Shown one piece after another: positions 8,835 through 18,804 of a stretch of DNA of 64,000 nucleotides (positions are counted from its first letter, which is position 1; each line of letters starts with the position of its first letter). The notes beneath the pieces are model-generated. The model was given only the letters and a program-made list of their open reading frames with translations, searched no databases and was not told where the DNA came from. The stretch covers positions 248,001 through 312,000 of the forward strand of contig CAXXSI010000030.1 in assembly GCA_963669285.2 (NCBI GenBank), in the 5' to 3' direction. Made by a program: the position numbers and the translations under genes. This DNA comes from JAWKWH01 sp963669285 (GTDB lineage: Bacteria; Pseudomonadota; Alphaproteobacteria; Rhizobiales; Rhizobiaceae).

Positions 8835-9268
8835 TCCGGCAGGTTGCAAGATCCGCCATAGCAGCGCTTGCTGCCTTAGTAATGCTAGTCATCGCTATTG
8901 CCGGCGCCGCAGCGGAAACAATGACTGCCGCCGATGCCCTGCAAGGTGTCAAAGACAACGAAGTCATACTGGTCGACATCCGGTCGCGCGACGAATGGCG
9001 CCAGACCGGCATCGCGTCGGTTGCGATTCCGCTGTCCATGCACGAGCCCGGGTTTCTGAAAGGGATCAACCGCCTTCAATCGGACAATCCCGACAAGACG
9101 ATCGCGTTGATCTGTGCGGTCGGCGGGCGAACCGCCTATATGAACGAAATCCTCGTTCGGCGCGGCTTTGAAAACATTGTCGATGTATCCGAGGGCATGC
9201 TTGGCGGTGTCCACGGCAAAGGCTGGATTCCCTCTGGTTTGCCGGTAAAAAAGTGGCAAAACCAATGA
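8831..9268 (+). CDS. Exported rhodanese-like domain protein
   Basis: 145 residues from ATG 8831, which overlaps the upstream stop by four bases. A signal peptide or anchor covers residues about 1-28 (ALAALVMLVIAIAGAAAE). A single rhodanese domain follows: VDIRSRDEWRQTGIASVAIP, then the active-site loop LICAVGGRTAY with the catalytic Cys. Rhodanese domains bind persulfide sulfur on this Cys. Location would be periplasmic or membrane-anchored. Coupling to the Cys-rich exported protein upstream suggests joint action, but this is not proven. Confidence 0.82.
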   Translation: MIRQVARSAIAALAALVMLVIAIAGAAAETMTAADALQGVKDNEVILVDIRSRDEWRQTGIASVAIPLSMHEPGFLKGINRLQSDNPDKTIALICAVGGRTAYMNEILVRRGFENIVDVSEGMLGGVHGKGWIPSGLPVKKWQNQ

Positions 9269-9366
9269 CGGATTACCCGATTCCGCCGTTTCTGTGACGC
9301 CGAACCTGCAATTGACGCCGCGATTGGTTCTTTTCGTTTCCCCACTTTGCGGGTAGAGCGACTCTA

Positions 9367-11424
9367 ATGTTGAAGCGCAATGAGAGCCAGAAAGCTGCAA
9401 ATGGCAGCCAATCCCGCTCAGATACGCTGCTGCTTGGAATAGACACCGGCGGCACCTACACCGATGCCGTGCTTTTCAGTGAGGAACAGGGTGTTGTCGC
9501 CAAGGCAAAGGCGCTGACGACACGCCATGACCTGTCGGTCGGCATCGCCGGAGCCGCGGAGACGGTTATCGCCGATACAAAAATCGACCCCGGACAAATC
9601 GGACTTGTTTCGATGTCCACCACGCTCGCCACCAACGCGCTGGTCGAAGGCCAGGGCGGCAGGGTTGCGCTGGTGATGATCGGCTTTGACGACCGGGATG
9701 TCGGTCGCGACGGGTTGCAAAAAGCGCTGGCAGGCGATCCGCTCATAACCTGTCCGGGCGGTCATGACGTGCACGGCAACGCGCGTGCGCTGGATCTGGA
9801 ACCGTTGCGCGACGCGATAGGTCAACTCGGCAATGAGGTCGCCGGATTTGCGGTCGCTGCGTATTTTGCCGTCCGCAATCCTGCCCACGAGATCGCCGCC
9901 CGCGATTTGATACGCGAAGCGACCGACCTCCCGGTGACCTGCAGCCATGAACTTTCATCCAAACTCGGCGGTCCGCGTCGCGCGCTGACAACATTGCTCA
10001 ATGCCCGACTGGTTCCGATGATTGACGGCCTGATAGCGTCAACGAGACGTTTCATGGACCGTCATTCCATCTCCGCTCCCTTGATGGTTGTCAGAGGAGA
10101 TGGCGCTTTGATCTCCAGTGATCTGGCTGCACAGCGTCCGATCGAGACGATCCTCTCCGGTCCGGCGGCAAGCACCGTCGGCGCGCACCATTTGACCGGG
10201 GCGGACAAGGCAATCGTGTCGGATATCGGCGGTACCACCACCGACATCGCCGTTCTCGAAGGTGGCAGGCCGAGGCTTGATCCGGACGGTGCCGTTGTCG
10301 GCGGGCATCGAACCATGGTCGAAGCGGTCGGCATGCGGACATTCGGCCTTGGAGGGGATTCGGAAGTCCGGCTGGAAGAAGGTGCGCTTGATCCCTCGAT
10401 ATTGCTCGGTCCGCGGCGGCTGGTTCCGCTGTCCTTAGCGTCGGCCCAGCACCCGGGCATCGTGTTGGATGTGCTCCAACGTCAGTTGCGGGCTGCCAAT
10501 CCCGGGCGGCTTGATGGACGGTTGGTGATCAAAACCGGTTCACCGGGAGATCATCTGTCAGGGCTGGCAGCCGCCGAAACAAAACTGTTCGGCGCCGTTT
10601 CCGATGTTCCGCAACCCCTCGATCGTGTCCTTGCCTCAACCGCCCAATTGGCGACATTATCCAGGCTGGTTGCGCGCGGCCTGGTACATGTGATCGGATT
10701 TACCCCTTCTGATGCGGCCCATGTTCTTGGCAAACAGGCCAACTGGGACGCTGCTGCTGCCGAGTGCGGTGCGCAATTGCTTGCCCGTCGCCGGAATGGA
10801 AGAGGAATGCCCGTCGCGGCAAACGCGACCGAAATCAGCGAACGCGTATTGCGGGCTTTGACCAGGCAATCGGCTGAATTGATTTTTCAAACGGCGTTCG
10901 AAGAGGATGGTCTCGACGGGGCCACCGTGCTGGCCAGTGAACCGGTGCAGCGGGCACTCGATGGTGTCAATGGTATCGTGCGCAGCGCACTAGCGCTTGA
11001 TCGTCCGGTTATCGGGCTTGGCGCTTCGGCGCCGCTTCATTATGCGCGGTTGGGCGCCCTTACCGGCGGCGATTGTGTCGTCCCGTCGGATACCGACGTT
11101 GCCAATGCCGTGGGCGCGGTTGCCGGGCAGGTTCGGATTTCCGTACCCGCCATCATCGGCCAGCCTCGTGAAGGTGTTTTCAGGGTTACCATTGTTGAGG
11201 AAGTTATTGATTTCATGTCAGAATCTGAAGCCATGGCCCATGCCGACACCAAGTTGCGCGAACTGGCGGGGCAAAAAGCGATCGAGGCAGGGGCGGAATC
11301 AACGGAAATTGCCATCGAGCGCGAGATCAGGGTCGCCACGATTGAAGGGCAACGCATGTTTGTCGAAGCACATTTGGTAGCGACCGCAAGCGGTAGGCCG
11401 GGAATAGCGCGACAGACGGCTTAA
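9367..11424 (+). CDS. Hydantoinase/oxoprolinase family protein, HyuA (N-methylhydantoinase A) type
   Basis: 685 residues, the usual length of the HyuA subunit. The N-terminal hydantoinase domain opens with GIDTGGTYTDAV (nucleotide-binding loop of the ASKHA fold), and the central domain shows VSDIGGTTTDIAVLEGG and a GLGGDS segment. HyuA-type subunits catalyse ATP-dependent hydrolysis of hydantoin or 5-oxoproline rings, usually with a HyuB partner. No hyuB is found in the window, so this may be a stand-alone relative of unknown substrate. No strong ribosome site precedes ATG 9367. Malate synthase follows 151 bases downstream. Confidence 0.82.
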   Translation: MLKRNESQKAANGSQSRSDTLLLGIDTGGTYTDAVLFSEEQGVVAKAKALTTRHDLSVGIAGAAETVIADTKIDPGQIGLVSMSTTLATNALVEGQGGRVALVMIGFDDRDVGRDGLQKALAGDPLITCPGGHDVHGNARALDLEPLRDAIGQLGNEVAGFAVAAYFAVRNPAHEIAARDLIREATDLPVTCSHELSSKLGGPRRALTTLLNARLVPMIDGLIASTRRFMDRHSISAPLMVVRGDGALISSDLAAQRPIETILSGPAASTVGAHHLTGADKAIVSDIGGTTTDIAVLEGGRPRLDPDGAVVGGHRTMVEAVGMRTFGLGGDSEVRLEEGALDPSILLGPRRLVPLSLASAQHPGIVLDVLQRQLRAANPGRLDGRLVIKTGSPGDHLSGLAAAETKLFGAVSDVPQPLDRVLASTAQLATLSRLVARGLVHVIGFTPSDAAHVLGKQANWDAAAAECGAQLLARRRNGRGMPVAANATEISERVLRALTRQSAELIFQTAFEEDGLDGATVLASEPVQRALDGVNGIVRSALALDRPVIGLGASAPLHYARLGALTGGDCVVPSDTDVANAVGAVAGQVRISVPAIIGQPREGVFRVTIVEEVIDFMSESEAMAHADTKLRELAGQKAIEAGAESTEIAIEREIRVATIEGQRMFVEAHLVATASGRPGIARQTA

Positions 11425-11575
11425 ATCCTGCACAAACAGCGAGATAATGACACCTTCGGTACCGAAAATCCCCAAAATTGGCCCTTTGATCAATTGACCT
11501 GAGTGCATTGTTGGTGTTCTTACGTTTCCGTCAATTGCTGCGCTGCAGCATCAAGCCGCAATTCGGGGGACGTCT

Positions 11576-13741
11576 ATGGTGAGCCGCGTTGAGATCAACG
11601 GACTGTCGATCGACAAGGAGTTGCATGATTTCGTCGTCGATGAAGCGATCGACGGAACCGGGATCGATCCGCAGAACTTTTGGCAGGGTTTTGCAGCAAT
11701 CGTGCATGATCTGGCGCCGAAGAACCGGTCGCTTTTGGCGCGCCGAAATGTGCTGCAGGCGCGCATCGATGAGTGGCACAAGGAGCATTTTTCGCCAGTT
11801 GATCCGGTGGCCTACAAGTCGTTTCTGGAGAAGATCGGCTACATTATCCCTGAGGGCGCACCGTTTTCGGTAAACACCTGGTACGTTGATCCCGAAATTG
11901 CCAAGACCGCCGGCCCACAGCTCGTTGTCCCCATCACCAATGCCCGTTACGCACTCAATGCCGCAAACGCGCGGTGGGGCTCCCTTTATGACGCGCTTTA
12001 CGGCACCGATGCGATTTCCGAAGATGACGGTGCCGATCGTGGCGCAAGCTATAATCCGGTACGCGGCGAGCGCGTCATCGCCTGGGCCCGTGATTTCCTC
12101 GACCGCTCGGCGGCGCTTGATAGCGCAAGCTGGTCGGATGTGGACACAATCACTGTTTCGGGCGGATCGCTTCAGACAAATGTCGGCGGTTCGACCGTCG
12201 CTCTGGCGGAAAGCGGCCAATTCGTCGGGTACACAGGAGAACCTGCTTCGCCGTCCTCCGTCTTGCTGCAAACCAACGGCATGCACACCGAGATCGTGAT
12301 CGATCGCAATCACCCGATCGGCAAGACCGACAAGGCCGGCGTTGCAGATGTCATTTTGGAGTCGGCGCTGACCACGATCCAGGACTGCGAAGACTCGGTG
12401 GCCACGGTGGATGCCGAAGACAAGGTTGTGGCCTACCGCAACTGGCTTGGCCTGATGCGCGGCGACCTCCAGGAGAAAGTCACCAAGGGCGGCAAGACAT
12501 TTGTTCGCTCATTGAATTCTGACCGCACCTATGTTGGCCCCGATGCGCAGCCCTTTACCCTGCCCGGACGAGCATTGTTGCTGGTGCGCAATGTCGGTCA
12601 CCTGATGACCAATCCGGCAATCCGCTATGAGGGCGCCAACGAAATTCCCGAAGGCATCATGGACGCAGTGATCACCTCGATGATCGCACTGCATGATGTG
12701 GGGCAGAACGGTCGGCGCAAGAACAGCCGCGCCGGTTCGATCTACATCGTCAAACCAAAAATGCACGGTCCCGAAGAAGTCGCTTTCGCCTCGGAGATAT
12801 TCGGGCGCGTCGAAGCGTTGCTGGGCCTGAAAACCAATACCATCAAAATGGGCATCATGGATGAGGAGCGCCGCACCACGGTCAATCTGAAGGAGTGCAT
12901 CCGCGCCGCGCGCGAGCGGGTTGTGTTCATCAACACGGGCTTCCTCGACCGTACCGGCGATGAGATACACACCTCGATGGAAGCTGGACCGATGATCCGC
13001 AAGGCCGACATGAAACAGGCTTCCTGGATCAAGGCCTACGAGGACTGGAACGTGGATATCGGTCTTGAATGCGGGCTGTCGGGTCATGCGCAGATCGGCA
13101 AGGGCATGTGGGCAATGCCCGACCTGATGGCGGCGATGCTGGAACAGAAGATCGGCCATCCACAATCCGGCGCCAACACCGCCTGGGTGCCGTCTCCGAC
13201 TGCGGCAACCCTGCACGCCACCCATTATCATCAGGTCAACGTCGCAGACGTACAGGCGGAACTGAAATCACGCGGTCGCGCCAGTCTCGACGATATCCTG
13301 TCGATCCCGATCGCTACACGTCCCAACTGGTCGCCTGAAGATATCCAGATGGAACTCGACAACAATGCTCAGGGTATCCTCGGCTATGTGGTGCGATGGG
13401 TCGGGCAGGGCATTGGCTGTTCCAAAGTGCCGGACATCAACAATGTCGGCCTGATGGAGGATCGCGCCACACTGCGCATCTCGGCGCAGCACATCACCAA
13501 TTGGCTGCACCACGGCGTGTGCACGACCTACCAGGTCATGGAAACCATGAAGCGCATGGCGGCCGTGGTCGATGGTCAGAATGCCGATGATCCCGCCTAC
13601 CATCCCATGGCGCCGGATTTCGAGGCATCGCTGGCGTTCCAGGCGGCCTGTGAGCTTGTGTTTCGGGGTGGCAGGCAGCCCAGCGGCTATACCGAACCGC
13701 TGTTGCACGAATATCGCCTGCGGCTTAAGGCGGCCAAATAG
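11576..13741 (+). CDS. glcB: Malate synthase G
   Basis: 721 residues, matching the long G isoform. It condenses glyoxylate with acetyl-CoA to give malate in the cytoplasm (glyoxylate shunt, glycolate use). Recognisable blocks: FSVNTWYVDPEIAKTAGPQL near the N-terminus, RNWLGLMRGDL, KPKMHGPEEVAFA, and GHAQIGKGMWAMPDLMA near the active site. ATTCGGGGGACGTCT gives the ribosome site for ATG 11576. It appears as its own unit downstream of the hydantoinase gene. Confidence 0.96.
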   Translation: MVSRVEINGLSIDKELHDFVVDEAIDGTGIDPQNFWQGFAAIVHDLAPKNRSLLARRNVLQARIDEWHKEHFSPVDPVAYKSFLEKIGYIIPEGAPFSVNTWYVDPEIAKTAGPQLVVPITNARYALNAANARWGSLYDALYGTDAISEDDGADRGASYNPVRGERVIAWARDFLDRSAALDSASWSDVDTITVSGGSLQTNVGGSTVALAESGQFVGYTGEPASPSSVLLQTNGMHTEIVIDRNHPIGKTDKAGVADVILESALTTIQDCEDSVATVDAEDKVVAYRNWLGLMRGDLQEKVTKGGKTFVRSLNSDRTYVGPDAQPFTLPGRALLLVRNVGHLMTNPAIRYEGANEIPEGIMDAVITSMIALHDVGQNGRRKNSRAGSIYIVKPKMHGPEEVAFASEIFGRVEALLGLKTNTIKMGIMDEERRTTVNLKECIRAARERVVFINTGFLDRTGDEIHTSMEAGPMIRKADMKQASWIKAYEDWNVDIGLECGLSGHAQIGKGMWAMPDLMAAMLEQKIGHPQSGANTAWVPSPTAATLHATHYHQVNVADVQAELKSRGRASLDDILSIPIATRPNWSPEDIQMELDNNAQGILGYVVRWVGQGIGCSKVPDINNVGLMEDRATLRISAQHITNWLHHGVCTTYQVMETMKRMAAVVDGQNADDPAYHPMAPDFEASLAFQAACELVFRGGRQPSGYTEPLLHEYRLRLKAAK

Positions 13742-13792
13742 AATTCTGCATTCTCATTGCGATTGACGGCCTGGGAATGTACATCAACGGCA

Positions 13793-14479
13793 ATGAAACT
13801 CTTGGCGCTCGATACCGCAGCAAACCTTTGTGCGGCATGTGTTTTTGACGCCGAACCTGCAGCGGTTCGGGCGCAATCCTCACTGGATATTGGCAGGGGC
13901 CATGTTGAACACCTGATCCCGCAGGTTCAGCAGGTTCTTGACCAGGCAGAATCGAGCTATCGGGATCTTGATCGAATTGTGGTCAGCACCGGACCGGGCT
14001 CGTTTACCGGCGTTCGGGTCGGAATTGCCGCAGCACGCGGATTTTCCCTTGCGCTCGGCATTCCGGCAGTCGGCATATCAACGCTTGAGGCGATTGCCGC
14101 GGAGGCTCGGCAAACCCATCCCGGGCAGCCGATATTGGTCGTGCTCGACGCCCGGCGCGAGGAAGTCTATACGGCCGAATACGCTTCGGACGGCCACTGC
14201 ACATCGGCTCCGGCGGTACTGTCGATTTCCGAGGTCGCGACGCGTGCGAAATCGGCAAAGCCGGTGCTGGCGGGCAGCGGCGCACCGATCGTCGCGGAGG
14301 CTGTCGGTGGTGACCTTGAATTTGACTTTGGTTCCGCGGTGGCGACCGCCGACATCGAAACCTATGCCCGCCTCGGGGCGATGGCGGATGAGCCGGACCT
14401 GCCGCCGAAACCGCTATACCTGCGCGCACCGGACGCCAAGCCGCAAACCGACTATGCGGTTGCCAGGACGGTCGGCTGA
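13793..14479 (+). CDS. tsaB: tRNA threonylcarbamoyladenosine biosynthesis protein TsaB
   Basis: 228 residues from ATG 13793 (MKLLALDTAANL), the expected TsaB N-terminus; an upstream in-frame start at 13757 adds unrelated residues. The signature STGPGSFTGVRVG is present. TsaB partners TsaD and TsaE in making t6A37 on ANN-decoding tRNAs. Its stop overlaps the rimI start by one base (TGATG), the usual tsaB-rimI coupling. Confidence 0.95.
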   Translation: MKLLALDTAANLCAACVFDAEPAAVRAQSSLDIGRGHVEHLIPQVQQVLDQAESSYRDLDRIVVSTGPGSFTGVRVGIAAARGFSLALGIPAVGISTLEAIAAEARQTHPGQPILVVLDARREEVYTAEYASDGHCTSAPAVLSISEVATRAKSAKPVLAGSGAPIVAEAVGGDLEFDFGSAVATADIETYARLGAMADEPDLPPKPLYLRAPDAKPQTDYAVARTVG

Positions 14480-14973
14480 TGGATCTTGGACGCATATTCT
14501 CCCGTTCGGGTCAAAACGTAATTGAAGCGCTGGGACTGGACGACGCTGAATCTGTTGCGCTGTTGCACAATGAAGGATTTGGCAGGCCGTGGAGCGACGG
14601 TGAGTTTGCCGCGTTGTTGGCAAAGGATACCGTATTCGGATTTGCCGCGCGGCGGGAGGGCAAGCCTGCGGTTGCGCCGGATGGCTTCGTGCTGGCACGC
14701 CTTGCGGCCGGCGAGGCGGAAATTCTGACGATTGCGGTGGCAAGGGCAAAACGGGGCAGGGGGCTCGGGCGTGCCCTGATGGACGCTGTTTTGCGCCATC
14801 TTCACGCAGAGCGCGCTGAATCGCTGACGCTTGAGGTTGATCAAGACAATCAGTGGGCCATTGCACTTTATCGGCGCCTTGGATTCGAGGAGGTGGCGCG
14901 AAGGACCGCATACTATGATCAGGGTTCTGCCGGCGATGGTACCGCGCTTGTCATGCGTCTCGACCTTGGATAG
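14479..14973 (+). CDS. rimI: Ribosomal protein S18 alanine N-acetyltransferase
   Basis: 164 residues with a GNAT fold. The acetyl-CoA loop is RGRGLGRALMDAVL, followed by LEVDQDNQWAIALYRRLGF, both typical of RimI. It acetylates the N-terminus of S18. Coupled by overlap to tsaB upstream and six bases before the acyltransferase, so tsaB-rimI-plsC look like one operon. Confidence 0.92.
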   Translation: MDLGRIFSRSGQNVIEALGLDDAESVALLHNEGFGRPWSDGEFAALLAKDTVFGFAARREGKPAVAPDGFVLARLAAGEAEILTIAVARAKRGRGLGRALMDAVLRHLHAERAESLTLEVDQDNQWAIALYRRLGFEEVARRTAYYDQGSAGDGTALVMRLDLG

Positions 14974-14979
14974 CCGCTG

Positions 14980-15780
14980 ATGATCGGACGAATAAGAATA
15001 GCACTGGGTCTCACGGTCGCTGCGGTGACCACATTTCCCCTTGCCGCGGCACAACTGGTCGTCATGAAAACCGGTGTGGCGCACGAAGCCACACTGCCCC
15101 GCTTGTGGCACCGGCTCGTTCTCAGGATTCTGGATTTCAGGCTGCATGTCGATGGCGTACCGGCCGATGGCCGGCCGCTTTTGATTGCTGCCAACCATAT
15201 CTCCTGGACCGACATCATGGTCATTGGCGCGGTCGCCGACGTTCACTTCGTTGCCAAATCCGAGATGGGCGGCTGGCCGATCATCGGAAAACTGTCACGG
15301 CTTCAAAGAACGATCTATGTCGATCGCGACCGGCGCAGGAAATCCGGACAGCAGGTCAGCGAAATCGGGCAGCGCCTGTCGGAAGGCGACGCGATGCTGT
15401 TTTTTGCCGAAGGTTCCACTTCCGACGGCAACATCATGCAGCCGTTCAAAAGCACGCTGTTTGGCGCAGCACAGATCGCATTGAAGGAGAGCGGCACCGA
15501 GCAGGTTCATGTCCAGCCTGTCGCCATCGCCTATACCAGGCTGCACGGTATGCCGATGGGACGCGACATGCGCCCTCACGCCGCCTGGATCGGCGATCGC
15601 GCCCTGGTTAAGCACATATTGCAATTGCTGGCCGAAGGCGGGGTCGATGTCGAGGTTCATTTCGGCGAGCCTGTGCCTTTCAAACCTGGCAGCGATCGCA
15701 AGGCTTTGGCCCGGGCTGTACGCGAACAGGTGCGTGGTATGATGGCCACTGCGTTGAGGAATCCGCGGAAAACGATATGA
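14980..15780 (+). CDS. 1-acyl-sn-glycerol-3-phosphate acyltransferase family protein
   Basis: 266 residues, PlsC-type lysophospholipid acyltransferase. The catalytic H-x4-D box is NHISWTD at about residues 71-77, and the substrate box is FAEGSTSDG. A hydrophobic N-terminus (LGLTVAAVTTFPLAAAQLVV) anchors it in the inner membrane. The sequence also resembles OlsA, the ornithine-lipid acyltransferase of rhizobia, so the acceptor may be lyso-ornithine lipid rather than LPA; sequence alone does not decide. Confidence 0.88.
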   Translation: MIGRIRIALGLTVAAVTTFPLAAAQLVVMKTGVAHEATLPRLWHRLVLRILDFRLHVDGVPADGRPLLIAANHISWTDIMVIGAVADVHFVAKSEMGGWPIIGKLSRLQRTIYVDRDRRRKSGQQVSEIGQRLSEGDAMLFFAEGSTSDGNIMQPFKSTLFGAAQIALKESGTEQVHVQPVAIAYTRLHGMPMGRDMRPHAAWIGDRALVKHILQLLAEGGVDVEVHFGEPVPFKPGSDRKALARAVREQVRGMMATALRNPRKTI

Positions 15781-15835
15781 CCGAGTTCGCGATCGCGCTT
15801 GTATTGCGCGCCACAAAGGCGCTAAGAGCCGCAAA

Positions 15836-17263
15836 ATGAGCGTCAAAGAGATAGAAAAACCGGATTTTGGCCAGGCCGCAGCAGACCAATCAGCAAGCGC
15901 GGTCAAGAAGGTCTATGTCAAGACCTACGGTTGCCAGATGAATGTCTATGACAGTCAGCGCATGAGCGATGCACTGGCTGCCGAAGGTTACCAAACCACC
16001 GACCAGCCTGAAGATGCTGATCTGGTGCTCCTGAACACCTGCCATATCCGCGAGAAGGCGGCCGAGAAGGTTTATTCCGAGTTGGGCCGGATACGCCGGC
16101 TCAAATCGTTGCGGCGTGATGCCGGCAAGAACACGATTGTCGGTGTCACCGGCTGCGTGGCCCAGGCGGAAGGCGCTGAGATTATCGAACGCGCCCCTGT
16201 GGTCGATCTGGTGGTCGGACCGCAAACCTACCATCGCCTGCCGGAAATCGTGCGACGCGCCAGGTCGGGAGAACGTGTTGTCGATACCGACTACGCGGTT
16301 GAGGACAAGTTCACTCATCTGCCCGACCCGCAACGCGATGCAGTGAGAAAACGCGGATTCACGTCGTTTCTCACCGTCCAGGAGGGTTGCGACAAGTTCT
16401 GCACGTTCTGCGTTGTTCCCTACACCCGCGGGGCGGAGGTCTCGCGCCCGGTCGATCGCATTGTCGCTGAAGCGGAGAAGCTGGCGGTTGCCGGCGTGCG
16501 CGAAATCACGCTTCTGGGGCAAAACGTCAATGCATGGCATGGCCTTGGCGAGGACGGCCGCGAATGGGGTTTGGGCGAGCTGTTGTTCCGTCTTGCGGCG
16601 GTCGAAGGGCTCGATCGTCTGCGCTACACCACCAGTCATCCCCGCGATATGGACGACGGCCTGATTGCGGCGCATCGCGATCTGCCGGAGTTGATGCCCT
16701 ATCTGCATTTGCCGGTCCAGGCTGGATCGAACCGCATTCTTAAAGCGATGAACCGCCGTCACACGGCAGATGAGTATCTTCGCCTGATCGACCGAATTCG
16801 GGCAGTGCGGTCTGATATCGCGATGTCCGGTGATTTCATTGTCGGATTTCCCGGCGAGACCGATGCCGATTTTGAAGCAACGCTGAAAATCGTCCGCGAT
16901 GTCGGCTACGCACAGGCTTATTCATTCAAATACAGCCCGCGGCCGGGCACACCGGGCGCCGAGCTCGACGACCAGGTGGCAGACGAAGTCAAGAACGAGC
17001 GCCTGCAACGGCTGCAGGCCTTGCTAAATGAGCAGCAGGCCTCATTTATGAACAGGCTGGTGGACCGGCAGATCAGTGTTTTGCTGGAGAAGCCGGGCCG
17101 CAAGCCAAACCAGCTTGTGGGCCGTTCGCCGTGGCTTCAGCCGGTGATTGTTGATGAAAGATCCGGCGAAATCGGCGATATTGTCGACGTTCGAGTCGTC
17201 GAAGCCGGTGCAAACAGCCTGTTTGGTGAGATAGTTTCGCCAATTGAAACCAAGGAGATATGA
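15836..17263 (+). CDS. miaB: tRNA-2-methylthio-N6-dimethylallyladenosine synthase
   Basis: 475 residues. The N-terminal MTTase domain has its three Cys (YGCQMNVYDS, LNTCHIREKA, TGCVAQAEG), the radical-SAM motif is CDKFCTFC, and a C-terminal TRAM domain ends the protein. It carries two [4Fe-4S] clusters and adds the 2-methylthio group at A37. It is followed immediately by phoH, whose TTG start abuts the stop: the conserved miaB-phoH-ybeY-corC-lnt order. Confidence 0.97.
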   Translation: MSVKEIEKPDFGQAAADQSASAVKKVYVKTYGCQMNVYDSQRMSDALAAEGYQTTDQPEDADLVLLNTCHIREKAAEKVYSELGRIRRLKSLRRDAGKNTIVGVTGCVAQAEGAEIIERAPVVDLVVGPQTYHRLPEIVRRARSGERVVDTDYAVEDKFTHLPDPQRDAVRKRGFTSFLTVQEGCDKFCTFCVVPYTRGAEVSRPVDRIVAEAEKLAVAGVREITLLGQNVNAWHGLGEDGREWGLGELLFRLAAVEGLDRLRYTTSHPRDMDDGLIAAHRDLPELMPYLHLPVQAGSNRILKAMNRRHTADEYLRLIDRIRAVRSDIAMSGDFIVGFPGETDADFEATLKIVRDVGYAQAYSFKYSPRPGTPGAELDDQVADEVKNERLQRLQALLNEQQASFMNRLVDRQISVLLEKPGRKPNQLVGRSPWLQPVIVDERSGEIGDIVDVRVVEAGANSLFGEIVSPIETKEI

Positions 17264-18289
17264 TTGACAGCCGAAACCGATACCGTCAGTGCCAAAGCGG
17301 ATAATTCGGCCCCGGCCCATATCGTCCTGACTTTCGACAACAACAAGCTCGCAGGAGCGCTCTACGGCCAGTTTGACCAACACCTGGCATTGTTGGAGCA
17401 GAAGCTCGGCGTGAGCGTTCATTCGAAAGGCAACCAGCTCACGATAACCGGCAATCCGGACGAGGCCGAGCAGGCGCGCAGAGCGCTGGAATATCTCTAC
17501 AGCATGCTGCAGCGTGGCGTGGACATCGCTGCATCGGACGTCGATGGCGCCATCCGCATGGCCATCGCCGCCGATGACCAGTTGGTCTTGCCGACGATCG
17601 ACAGCGGCAAGGCCAAAATGTCTGCAGCCCAAATCTCCACCCGCAAGCGAACCATCCACGCCCGTTCACCCAATCAGGACCGCTATATGCGGGCGCTGGA
17701 CGACCGCGAAATGGTGTTCGGGATCGGACCGGCGGGAACCGGAAAGACCTATCTCGCCGTTGCCCATGCCGCCATGCTGCTGGAACGCGGGATCGTCGAG
17801 CGCATCATCCTGTCGCGCCCGGCGGTGGAAGCCGGCGAACGGCTTGGTTTCCTGCCAGGCGACATGAAGGAGAAGGTCGATCCCTATCTGCGGCCGCTCT
17901 ATGATGCGCTTTACGATATGATGCCCGGCGACAAGGTCGAACGCGCGATCATCGCCGGCGTCATCGAAATCGCGCCGCTTGCATTCATGCGCGGTCGGAC
18001 CTTGGCGCATTCAGCGGTCATTCTGGATGAGGCCCAAAACACGACGCCGATGCAGATGAAGATGTTCCTCACCCGGCTTGGCGAGGATGCGCGCATGATC
18101 GTGACCGGTGATCCGAGCCAGATCGACCTGCCGCCCGGTACCCGGTCCGGGTTAATCGAGGCGCTTCACGTGCTCAAGAATGTGTCGAATATCGCGAGGA
18201 TCGAATTCACCGAGAAGGATGTGGTGCGTCATCCGCTGGTGGCCGAGATCGTCGCCGCCTACGACCGGCACACCAAGCAATCGGGCTGA
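17264..18289 (+). CDS. ybeZ: PhoH family ATPase (YbeZ)
   Basis: 341 residues starting at TTG 17264 directly after the miaB stop; AAGGAGATATGA supports this start, and the nearby ATG 17260 is out of frame. A KH-like N-terminal region is followed by the PhoH P-loop domain: Walker A GPAGTGKTYLA, Walker B VILDEAQN. It works with YbeY in RNA metabolism. Next to ybeY at 15 bases. Confidence 0.93.
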   Translation: MTAETDTVSAKADNSAPAHIVLTFDNNKLAGALYGQFDQHLALLEQKLGVSVHSKGNQLTITGNPDEAEQARRALEYLYSMLQRGVDIAASDVDGAIRMAIAADDQLVLPTIDSGKAKMSAAQISTRKRTIHARSPNQDRYMRALDDREMVFGIGPAGTGKTYLAVAHAAMLLERGIVERIILSRPAVEAGERLGFLPGDMKEKVDPYLRPLYDALYDMMPGDKVERAIIAGVIEIAPLAFMRGRTLAHSAVILDEAQNTTPMQMKMFLTRLGEDARMIVTGDPSQIDLPPGTRSGLIEALHVLKNVSNIARIEFTEKDVVRHPLVAEIVAAYDRHTKQSG

Positions 18290-18303
18290 CGACGTTTGCG
18301 GCA

Positions 18304-18804
18304 ATGAATCAGAAACCGACATTGGATCTTCAGATCGCCGTCGCAGTGGACGGCTGGCCGGCCGAAGATGAATTGAGACAACTGGCATCCGGTGCCGTCG
18401 ATGCGGTCATGCGCAAACTTGGCATAACGCTCTCCACACCGAGTGAACTGAGCTTTTTGTTCGCCGACAACGACGCTGTCTGCGAAATCAACGAGCGCTG
18501 GCGCGGGATCGCCAAGCCGACAAATGTGCTTTCGTTTCCGGCAATTGAGAAAGTGGACCACCTGCAATTGCCACCGGTCCTTGGAGATATCGTGCTGGCG
18601 CTTGAAACGGTTTCGTCAGAGGCGGCGCTGGAAAACAAGCCGTTTGATAACCATTTAAGCCATCTGATCGTTCACGGTTTGCTACATATTTTTGGGTATG
18701 ATCATCAAAGTGACGATGAGGCGGCCGAAATGGAGGCATTGGAAACGGCAATACTGGCAACGCTTGCTATTCCCGATCCATACGGCAAGATTGAAGAGAG
18801 ATGA
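18304..18804 (+). CDS. ybeY: rRNA maturation endoribonuclease YbeY
   Basis: 166 residues. The zinc motif H-x3-H-x5-H appears as HGLLHIFGYDH near residues 123-133. RPTNVLSF-like block KPTNVLSFP is present. YbeY processes the 16S rRNA 3' end and takes part in ribosome quality control. Its stop overlaps the next ATG by four bases (ATGA). Confidence 0.95.
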   Translation: MNQKPTLDLQIAVAVDGWPAEDELRQLASGAVDAVMRKLGITLSTPSELSFLFADNDAVCEINERWRGIAKPTNVLSFPAIEKVDHLQLPPVLGDIVLALETVSSEAALENKPFDNHLSHLIVHGLLHIFGYDHQSDDEAAEMEALETAILATLAIPDPYGKIEER

